Shown: in pieces, positions 1 through 6,220 of the stretch
Layout: the number at the start of each line of letters is the position of its first letter
Position numbering within the stretch: the stretch's first letter is position 1
Source: Candidatus Aenigmatarchaeota archaeon
Lineage (GTDB): Archaea > Aenigmatarchaeota > Aenigmatarchaeia > CG10238-14 > SCSR01
DNA: 62,993 nt
Assembly: GCA_016187415.1 (NCBI GenBank)
Contig: JACPJT010000005.1
Span: 1 to 62,993 of the forward strand
Direction: 5' to 3'
The notes under the pieces: generated by a model
What the model was told of the DNA's origin: nothing
The model's database searches: none
Seen by the model: only the letters and a program-made list of their open reading frames with translations
Made by a program: the position numbers and the translations under genes

Positions 1-2
1 AT

Positions 3-1373
3 GAAAAAGGTTTGTGTACATTGTGCAATAATGAAACAGATTTACGTTGGAAGGATGTCAAATCTGGTAACAAAATATGCAACTCTTGCTATTATAGGAA
101 CTTAGGAAAGAGGATGATAAGAAAGAAGTTTGTACCCACTTCGAAAAGAAAAGTTGAAAATGATTTTAATGTAAAAAATGTTGGAAATATTTCGAAGACA
201 CATTATCATTTGGCTCTAAAAGATGCAGCCGAATTAATCGACGCTCTAGAGAAGCAAAGAAAAGAGAAAATTAGAGGGTTAATGTTCGATAAAAAAAGGC
301 AAAAAAGATTTAGAGAAATTCTTGAAGATAGCTCTAAAAGAATTGAGTTACCTCTCCAAAAAGGGCAAAGAATAATTAGATACGTGCATATCGAAGACAA
401 AGATAAAAATCTAAGAGGCTGGAGTCTGAGAAAATTACAGTCGTATGTTAAAGACCTCGATAAGAAAATAGAACATAGAAGAAAATCTCTTATTAACAAT
501 AATCCAGAATCTAAGGGCAGTAAGATATCTTTGCATAACAATACTGTTTTTGATATTAAAGAGAATAAAGTTAGGATTACTTTATGGGAGAAAAAGTGGT
601 ATAAGTTCAGTGGCTCAAATATCGTGAACAAAAAAGGCAAAGAATACGTTATAGGCAAACTTTCTAAGATACGACCCAACAAGTATGGTATGCTAATTAG
701 AAAATTACTAAAGGACGGTGATTATGACTATTTTCTTCAATACCCCATTGAGGAGTCTATTCAGAAAAGAAATCTCGATAACATAATGGGTATAGATATA
801 GGCTTGAATAAACTAGCAGCTTTCTCTATATTTCAAATTAATGATGGATCAAAGCCTCTGATAGTCAAAATATACCGCAACCAGATTATGTCTATGAAAA
901 TTTCCCACAGGAAACATTTGTATTTTCTAAAAGGAGTTCATAATAAAAACAGAAAAATAAGAAACATACGTCCGATTTCTAGACGCATAGATCTTTATTT
1001 ACATGAGATTAGTAGCGAAATTGTAAAGAAAGCAGATGAATTTAATGCAAAAATATCCATGGAACTTCTCAAGGATATGAAGATAAAATCAAAAGCTAGT
1101 CAGAGTGCAAAACAAAAATACAGCCTGTCCTTATTCGAATACAAAAAGTTAAGAAGTTTAATTGAATATAAAGCTCACCGTTTGGGTATACCTACTATTT
1201 TAGTCGATCCTGAAGGAACAAGCTATACATGTAGTAAATGCGGATCTACAAACACAACGAGGCCAAAACAGGCGATATTCAGATGTAATGATTGCAGCGT
1301 GGAGTTGAATGCAGACTATAATGCTTCGGTTAACATAGCAAGGAAAGCTTTAAGTAATCGAATCGGCAATTAA
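3..1373 (+). CDS. cas12f: Cas12f (Cas14-like) type V-F CRISPR nuclease, 5' end outside window
   Basis: RNA-guided RuvC nuclease of the miniature Cas12f/TnpB superfamily. The frame is open to the left edge, so the N-terminus is missing. Counting from the TTG at position 12, the RuvC acids are D262 (in GIDIGLNK), E351 (in ISMELLKDMK) and D435 (in ELNADYNAS). A target-nucleic-acid-binding zinc ribbon, C407-x2-C410 and C425-x2-C428, sits between the last two. A second Cys pair set lies at the N-terminus (C2/C5, C23/C26). In Un1Cas12f1, as I recall it, the same acids lie 64-75 residues further in, which predicts a full length near 515-520 residues. The gene is AT-rich. The tracrRNA-like region and repeat array that follow separate it from a plain IS605 TnpB. 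The ATG at position 1 is in another frame and stops early. Confidence 0.88.
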   Translation, partial: EKGLCTLCNNETDLRWKDVKSGNKICNSCYYRNLGKRMIRKKFVPTSKRKVENDFNVKNVGNISKTHYHLALKDAAELIDALEKQRKEKIRGLMFDKKRQKRFREILEDSSKRIELPLQKGQRIIRYVHIEDKDKNLRGWSLRKLQSYVKDLDKKIEHRRKSLINNNPESKGSKISLHNNTVFDIKENKVRITLWEKKWYKFSGSNIVNKKGKEYVIGKLSKIRPNKYGMLIRKLLKDGDYDYFLQYPIEESIQKRNLDNIMGIDIGLNKLAAFSIFQINDGSKPLIVKIYRNQIMSMKISHRKHLYFLKGVHNKNRKIRNIRPISRRIDLYLHEISSEIVKKADEFNAKISMELLKDMKIKSKASQSAKQKYSLSLFEYKKLRSLIEYKAHRLGIPTILVDPEGTSYTCSKCGSTNTTRPKQAIFRCNDCSVELNADYNASVNIARKALSNRIGN

Positions 1374-1375
1374 AA

Positions 1376-1596
1376 ATTGTTATGTGAGCACAGTTAGTGT
1401 TAATTGTGCTTTAAAGCAAACTATATGCCAGACGGCTATACGCTTTCTGGTGAACTCCCTAGAGGAGCAAATGGCGGCGTTGCACCGCAAAGGAATAAAA
1501 TCCAAAAAGTCTTACAAGACTTATACTAGTTTCGGCTAGTATATTTCGACGGACTAATTTAAGGTTCGGTTCAACGGTTACTGGAATTTCTTTTTA
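1376..1596 (+). ncRNA. Putative tracrRNA of the Cas12f system
   Basis: Non-coding stretch between the nuclease and the array with a chain of hairpins: AGCACA 1387-1392 with TGTGCT 1405-1410; CCAGA 1428-1432 with TCTGG 1446-1450; CTCC 1455-1458 with GGAG 1464-1467; GCGG 1474-1477 with CCGC 1485-1488; and the 8-bp TATACTAG 1522-1529 with CTAGTATA 1536-1543 (loop TTTCGG). The loop GTTGCA at 1479-1484 is complementary to the repeat's 3' TGCAAC. CGGTTACTGGA at 1575-1585 pairs over 11 bp (one G-U) with TCCAGTAGCCG in the repeat. A T-rich run at 1587-1595 may end the RNA. Two separated anti-repeats, one in a hairpin loop and one near the 3' end, match the Cas12f1 guide design. The ends are estimates. 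Confidence 0.78.
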
Positions 1597-1677
1597 AACC
1601 ATGTTACAAAAAGTAAATATCCTAAACCTAACAGTAAAATTACTAGAAACTGGGGCAATAGCGTAATTACAACGGCT

Positions 1678-1789
1678 CATCCAGTAGCCGAATCAACGAA
1701 TCGAGAAATGCAACTTGTTCCTGTAGAACTTGCTCTTGACTGACGGGATAATCATCCAGTAGCCGAATCAACGAATCGAGAAATGCAAC
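1678..1789 (+). CRISPR. Minimal CRISPR array: two repeats, one spacer
   Basis: Two direct repeats are identical over 39 bases (1677-1715 and 1752-1790). Taking a 37-nt unit ending in GCAAC gives repeats at 1678-1714 and 1753-1789 and a 38-nt spacer at 1715-1752. The repeat contains CCGAAT, ACGAAT and the 3' end AATGCAAC, which resembles the Un1Cas12f1 repeat as I remember it. No further copy is visible downstream before the next gene at 1823. The repeat's 5' part pairs with the anti-repeat at 1575-1585 and its 3' end with the loop at 1479-1484. The 80 bases before the first repeat are AT-rich and may hold its promoter. Confidence 0.9.
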
Positions 1790-1822
1790 TATGATAAAAG
1801 CATGTTAGAAAGATAAGTGTAT

Positions 1823-2581
1823 ATGCCAATCAAGTTTTTGACAGATTATCCAGCAGCATTTATTTCCGACCAAAAAATATTGGTGATTTCTGATATACAC
1901 ATCGGCATCGAATACGATTTGTCGCAGTCCGGCATCAGAATTCATAAACAAATCGAGAAGTTCAAAGCGACTTTGGACAAACTGATTGAAATGACTAAAG
2001 CAGAAACACTGGTAATCCTGGGCGATGTAAAACATAAAGTGCCGGGTGCATCTATACAGGAGTTGCGGGATATACCCAAATTCCTAGAACATCTGTCGAC
2101 CAAGGTTCAAGTTTTGATAACAAAAGGGAATCACGATGATTTTCTGGAGACACTGATACCGCAAGATGTAAAGCTGTACGATAGCAAAGGTTTCAGAATA
2201 GGCAGGCACGGATTCTTCCATGGTCATGCCTGGCCTGATAAGGATTTGATGCGATGCGATTACCTTTTCATGGGTCACATACAGCCGGCGGTGCAGTTCG
2301 AAGACAAGCTGGGATACAGATCACGCCAGCAGGTTTGGCTTAAGGGTGAATTGAATCAGGATGCGATAAAGAAAAAATACAAGACCAGTTCAACAGGCAA
2401 GCTTCACATGATAGTCGTCCCCGCATTCAATACAATGTCAGGGAGTTTGAACATAGCATCAGACGACGATCTGTCAGGACCATTATTGTCAAAAGCTCTG
2501 AAACTGGACGGGATGAGGACTTATCTTTTAGATGGCACATATCTCGGTTCCCTGAAAAATATCAAGAACAGAATTCAATAA
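1823..2581 (+). CDS. Archaeal ICC-like metallophosphoesterase
   Basis: Predicted calcineurin-type phosphoesterase of the archaeal ICC-like group (COG1407 type). The two-metal motifs appear in order: SDIHIG, LGDVKH, KGNHDD, a GHAW histidine and GHIQP, spread from about residue 25 to 155 of 252. The substrate is unknown; family members are often linked to nucleic acid metabolism and sit near helicases in other archaea, which is not the case here. The ATG at 1823 is preferred; a GTG two codons upstream (1817) is the alternative. The gene starts 33 bases after the CRISPR array and marks the return to housekeeping-type sequence. Confidence 0.85.
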   Translation: MPIKFLTDYPAAFISDQKILVISDIHIGIEYDLSQSGIRIHKQIEKFKATLDKLIEMTKAETLVILGDVKHKVPGASIQELRDIPKFLEHLSTKVQVLITKGNHDDFLETLIPQDVKLYDSKGFRIGRHGFFHGHAWPDKDLMRCDYLFMGHIQPAVQFEDKLGYRSRQQVWLKGELNQDAIKKKYKTSSTGKLHMIVVPAFNTMSGSLNIASDDDLSGPLLSKALKLDGMRTYLLDGTYLGSLKNIKNRIQ

Positions 2582-2613
2582 AGCTTATATATAGCCCAGT
2601 AGAATTTAATCCT

Positions 2614-3519
2614 ATGAGAAAGATTTTCATAATAGGATTGCTGAGTTTCCTGCTCATAATATCGCCTGCATTCGCGCTGAATATTACGGTTTCTACCGAC
2701 AAGACCAAAGTTTTCATGGGCGACACGGTAACTCTAACAGGAAAGATAGCATTCGATAATGGCACGACTACAAGTTTCCAATATCGTGCGGCCTTTGTCG
2801 CGCCAAAAGGAATAATCGTTTGTGACTCCAATAAGACTACAACACCATCTGATGGTACTTTTACTCTGCAGTGCAAACTGCCAACGGCAACCAATGCAAG
2901 CAGTCTAGGCATTCCGGCATCTGACAGCCGTTCAGTCATACCGTATGTGGCAGGCGTAGCTGTCAAAAATCCTGATACGAATCAGACAATCAAGAAGCAT
3001 GCAAAGGAAGTACTGGCTGTGAATCCAGACAAGTTCGGTAAAGAATTGGACAAGATAGCCAAAGATGTAGACGAGTTTGCAAATAACTCCAAAAGATTTG
3101 CACCAGAGTGCGATTCTATAGCAGAAAAAGCGGCCAAATTTAACCTTACCAATATCACTACGCAATGCTTGGAAATTCAGCAAAAATTAAATGATATGCT
3201 GTCAAACGCTACAAATATTTCTTCTCGGGCGATGCAACTGAAAGGTGGTTTGAATGCAACCAGTCTGCAAGATTTTAGAGAATTGCTCAAGTCTATGAAA
3301 GACAGTCAAAAGGATTTGAGAGACGAGTTGAAGAACGTTAAAGAAAACATACAATCCGTAAGATGGGATACTCTGAAAGAAATCAAGAAATCGACGCAAG
3401 AGATAAGGCAAGACATCCAGAAAGAGCGAGAAGAAATAAACAAAACCAGGCACGCAATTAACCAGCAGGAAACAAAATTAGGAACATTGAGAAATATATC
3501 AAAGGGGATTAGCAAATGA
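2614..3519 (+). CDS. Exported protein with Ig-like head and coiled-coil tail
   Basis: Not assigned to a named family. It has a signal peptide (MRK, then a hydrophobic stretch ending SPAFA), a beta-rich region about residues 22-125 that reads as an Ig/CARDB-like module (VSTDKTKVFMGDTVTLTGKI), and a long charged helical region from about 210 to 300 with heptad character. Several N-x-S/T sequons suggest surface N-glycosylation. A TATA-like TTATATATA lies at 2584-2592, about 25 bases before the ATG. The stop overlaps the next start by four bases, so it is co-translated with the small lipoprotein that follows. A role in the cell envelope is inference. Confidence 0.7.
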   Translation: MRKIFIIGLLSFLLIISPAFALNITVSTDKTKVFMGDTVTLTGKIAFDNGTTTSFQYRAAFVAPKGIIVCDSNKTTTPSDGTFTLQCKLPTATNASSLGIPASDSRSVIPYVAGVAVKNPDTNQTIKKHAKEVLAVNPDKFGKELDKIAKDVDEFANNSKRFAPECDSIAEKAAKFNLTNITTQCLEIQQKLNDMLSNATNISSRAMQLKGGLNATSLQDFRELLKSMKDSQKDLRDELKNVKENIQSVRWDTLKEIKKSTQEIRQDIQKEREEINKTRHAINQQETKLGTLRNISKGISK

Positions 3520-3728
3520 ATAGAAATCTTTTAATTATCGGCGCATTATCCATAATGGCAATAGTGTTTTTGGCAGGATGCACATCCGGATCTGCACCAT
3601 CAGCAGCTCCAAATGTATCTAGCCAAAACGTGGAGAATTCGTCATCCACAGTAGAATCGACAGCCAGCAATTTTGTCAACCAGTCGACTCCGACAGCAGA
3701 CCAGGTAGTGCCGGATTTAACTTCCTAG
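3516..3728 (+). CDS. Small putative lipoprotein
   Basis: A 70-residue secreted protein with a lipoprotein-type signal: hydrophobic residues 4-19, then the lipobox LAGC with the lipidation Cys at about residue 22. The rest is a low-complexity Ser/Thr/Ala/Pro/Asn linker. It overlaps the preceding gene (ATGA) and runs 12 bases into the convergent aIF5B gene. It probably anchors to the outer face of the membrane, perhaps with its coiled-coil neighbour. Function unknown. Confidence 0.75.
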   Translation: MNRNLLIIGALSIMAIVFLAGCTSGSAPSAAPNVSSQNVENSSSTVESTASNFVNQSTPTADQVVPDLTS

Positions 3729-5438
3729 TTTATTTAGCAATTCCTTTTCACTGTCACTCAATTTATCATAAATTTCCCCGAGGACTTTCATATCATTGTC
3801 GCTTAGCGCAGAAAATAATTTATCCCCCTCAAAAACATGCCTGCCGATGGTGACATCTTCCATGCTGATGGCCACCCTGTCGCCTTTTTTTGCTTCTTCA
3901 ATGGTCTTGCCTTCTTTCTGAATCTCCTTTATCCTGCCAATGATCCTGCTATTCCTTTTAATCAGTGCGCCGGCCTTCAGGAGACCTTTAACAACTTCAA
4001 CGCCGAAAACGGCAGGGTGCGAAGATCTGAATACGGCATCCTTGAGAAATAACAGTTCAACAGGGTGATTGACGCTCTCCAATTTCTTTTGTATTTCCCT
4101 TTCCTTCAGTTGTGCACACCATTGCTTGTAATCTTCCATCAAGCGATAGATAACAGTGTTTTCAAATATCTCCACACCGAGATCTTTTGCAAGAGCCTTT
4201 GTTTCATTGGGCGACTTTAAGTTGAACACGAGTATGACTTTTTTCAATTCGTCCCTCATGTTCTGGGTTTCAATCAGGTCTTCCCTGTTAATCGGTCCGA
4301 CATCAGCCTTTCTTATTGAGATTCCTTCTTCATTCAACAGTTTTATCATCGCCTCCAGACTTCCCAGCGAATCCGCCTTGATTTCTATGCCTTCAACATC
4401 CTTCTCAAATTCCACCTCGCCGACATCTTTCTGGACCTCTTCCACATATGGCCCTATGTCTTCTTCAGAACCAACCGCAATGACAGGCGAACCGGCTATT
4501 GTATTTTCCAAGCCGGGGGCAGAAATTTTAATGCCCGCAGCAGCCTCAATTTCTTCCACGGTCTCAAACTGTTTTTCCACCCTGAGTTCCTGCAGTTCCC
4601 TCGGTCTTAACAGCGCCTTCACTTTCGTGACTAGCGGCTGCTTCCCGCCGACAATCAGGGTGTCGCCTTTGCGAATCACACCGTCATACAAAATTACATC
4701 TATGGTGGTTCCCATACCTTTAAGTTCCTTTACTTCCAACACAGACCCCTTCGCAATCTTGGATGACAGCAGCCTGTCCTTCAGGAATTGCTGGGACAGT
4801 CCGCACAGCATCATCAGCAGTTCCGGTATGCCTTCGCCTGTAATTCCAGAGCACGGCACAATCGCCACTTGCTTTGTAAAATCATTGATCCTGTCAAATC
4901 TCTCGGATTCGAATCCCTTTTCAGACAGTTGCGAAACCAAGGTGTATAATTTCTTATCAAGTTCGTCTTTTACGTAATCCCTTTGCTTAGCCAAGTTTTC
5001 GACAAACGATGTCAAACCGGAAAACCAGCCTTGTATCTTATCGACCTTGGTCGCCGCGACAACGAAGGGTGTCTTGTATTCTTTCAGGATTGACAGCGAC
5101 TCGTAAGTCTGCTCCTGGAACCCCTCATTGATATCAATTACCAATATGGCCATATCCGATACAGACCCGCCCCTTTTCCTCAAGGACACGAACGCCGCAT
5201 GCCCGGGCGTATCGACCAAAAGAAGGCCGGGAATCGTTAATTTTATTTTAAACTTGTCCAAAAGTTTGCCGCATGTTTTCTTGATTGTCTCCAGAGGGAT
5301 GTAACTGGATCCCACATGCTGTGTTATGCCGCCGCTTTCGCCTTTTGCGACGCTGGTGCCCCTTATTTTATCAAGCAGGGTGGTTTTTCCATGGTCTATG
5401 TGACCAACAGTGACTATTATAGGCGAACGTATTGTCAT
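3717..5438 (-). CDS. infB: Translation initiation factor aIF5B
   Basis: GTPase that promotes ribosomal subunit joining and initiator tRNA positioning. The N-terminal G domain carries GHIDHGKTT (P-loop), DTPGHAAF (G3) and ATKVDKIQGW (G4, NKxD-like). It is followed by the EF-Tu-like domain II, the linker domain III and a C-terminal beta-barrel (RNSRIIGRIKEIQ... VAISMEDVTIGRHV). The 573 residues match the archaeal length, without the long eukaryotic N-terminal extension. The ATG at 5438 is chosen because GAGGG lies nine bases before it; a TTG three codons earlier touches that motif. Its stop overlaps the tail of the lipoprotein gene on the other strand. A divergent gene starts 56 bases away. Confidence 0.96.
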   Translation of the reverse strand: MTIRSPIIVTVGHIDHGKTTLLDKIRGTSVAKGESGGITQHVGSSYIPLETIKKTCGKLLDKFKIKLTIPGLLLVDTPGHAAFVSLRKRGGSVSDMAILVIDINEGFQEQTYESLSILKEYKTPFVVAATKVDKIQGWFSGLTSFVENLAKQRDYVKDELDKKLYTLVSQLSEKGFESERFDRINDFTKQVAIVPCSGITGEGIPELLMMLCGLSQQFLKDRLLSSKIAKGSVLEVKELKGMGTTIDVILYDGVIRKGDTLIVGGKQPLVTKVKALLRPRELQELRVEKQFETVEEIEAAAGIKISAPGLENTIAGSPVIAVGSEEDIGPYVEEVQKDVGEVEFEKDVEGIEIKADSLGSLEAMIKLLNEEGISIRKADVGPINREDLIETQNMRDELKKVILVFNLKSPNETKALAKDLGVEIFENTVIYRLMEDYKQWCAQLKEREIQKKLESVNHPVELLFLKDAVFRSSHPAVFGVEVVKGLLKAGALIKRNSRIIGRIKEIQKEGKTIEEAKKGDRVAISMEDVTIGRHVFEGDKLFSALSDNDMKVLGEIYDKLSDSEKELLNKLGS

Positions 5439-5494
5439 TTCGATCAACCCTCATCTTAATCAATTTTTAAATACATTTAATAATTAGTGATTTA

Positions 5495-5941
5495 ATGGCA
5501 ATAACAATGCAAGAGGTAATCCCGCTGGGGCTATGCATGTCGACACAGGACCTGATAGACGCCAAGCGATTCCAGCAGAATTTCGCAGACAATACGATTT
5601 TGAGGGTGCGCGACAGGGCGCTTGAAATGAAAATCACGCCAATCAAGCGTGAATTGAATTCGCAAACATTCCAGAAGAAGTATCTTGAAGGGCATAAGCT
5701 GGTAATAGTGAACAACATCGATAAAATTATGGGTCTGGTCGCTTCCAGATACTCGGAAATCGATTTGAACCTAGTCGACTCTATAATCTTTAACGGCAAG
5801 CTGATAATGAACAAGGTTTTGAATGCGGAATCGTTCGATCAGATAGCCGAACTGGATTCTGTTTTCAAATCAAAGATAACATTGCCTGTTTACGATTTGT
5901 TCGTCAGGCATTTGAAAAAAACTAAAAACCTGCTTGATTAG
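5495..5941 (+). CDS. Conserved-looking hypothetical protein, 148 aa
   Basis: I do not recognise this family. It is a soluble protein, probably mixed alpha/beta, with no signal peptide or membrane segment, no Cys cluster and no obvious catalytic motif. A short QEVIPLGLCMSTQDLIDAKRF segment opens it. A TATA-like TTTTTAAATA lies at 5463-5472 about 25 bases before the ATG, so the message is probably leaderless. The following 52-codon gene starts one base after its stop, suggesting an operon. Codon use resembles the housekeeping genes nearby. Confidence 0.6.
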   Translation: MAITMQEVIPLGLCMSTQDLIDAKRFQQNFADNTILRVRDRALEMKITPIKRELNSQTFQKKYLEGHKLVIVNNIDKIMGLVASRYSEIDLNLVDSIIFNGKLIMNKVLNAESFDQIAELDSVFKSKITLPVYDLFVRHLKKTKNLLD

Positions 5942-5942
5942 A

Positions 5943-6101
5943 ATGTCTGATATAAAAGACGAGATTGAAAGACTGAAAATGAGGAAAGTAGAGCTGGTAC
6001 ATAAATTAAATCTTGTTGAGTTCATGGATGAAAAGGAAGAATACGAAAAAGAGATAGAAAGAATTCAAAGACAGATTGATATTCTCGAAAAAATGAATTA
6101 G
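5943..6101 (+). CDS. Small coiled-coil protein, 52 aa
   Basis: Begins ATG one base after the preceding stop and ends TAG at 6101. The product (MSDIKDEIERLKMRKVELVH...) is almost entirely a charged amphipathic helix with heptad spacing, rich in Glu, Lys and Ile/Leu. It may act as a small dimerising partner of the 148-residue protein encoded just upstream. No family recognised; the tight coupling is the main support. Confidence 0.55.
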   Translation: MSDIKDEIERLKMRKVELVHKLNLVEFMDEKEEYEKEIERIQRQIDILEKMN

Positions 6102-6104
6102 CTG

Positions 6105-6218
6105 TTATTTCCTTCCAAGCAGCCATTTGAATGTTATGAACACAAACAGGATCACGACCAGTGCAAGGCCGGTTAAAATCCAGAGTGTCGGATTAAGCAA
6201 GTTGAAGAAGTCTGCCAT
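6105..6218 (-). CDS. Single-pass membrane microprotein, 37 aa
   Basis: ATG at 6218 follows the stop of the large surface protein after two bases, so it is likely translated by coupling. The product starts MADFFNLLNP, continues with a 20-residue hydrophobic helix (TLWILTGLALVVILFVFITF) and ends in a short basic tail, KWLLGRK. It may accompany the surface protein in the membrane. Function unknown; support is from position, start and hydrophobic pattern only. Confidence 0.5.
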   Translation of the reverse strand: MADFFNLLNPTLWILTGLALVVILFVFITFKWLLGRK

Positions 6219-6220
6219 GG

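Noticed and set aside
1-105. ATG at position 1 as the start of a gene (MKKVCVHC...)
   Set aside because: It is in a different frame from the nuclease and stops after about 34 codons. The nuclease frame continues open to the window edge.
1-1373. Reading the first gene as an ordinary IS605-type TnpB transposon
   Set aside because: A TnpB has a similar RuvC core, but here the gene is followed by a repeat-spacer-repeat unit and by RNA with two stretches complementary to the repeat, and no TnpA or transposon ends are seen.
1620-1676. A third, degenerate CRISPR repeat before the first repeat
   Set aside because: Only the final ACAAC resembles the repeat end; the rest does not align.
4156-4977. 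273-codon open frame on the plus strand
   Set aside because: Fully antisense to aIF5B, Ser-rich and without any recognisable fold; a shadow of a well-identified gene.
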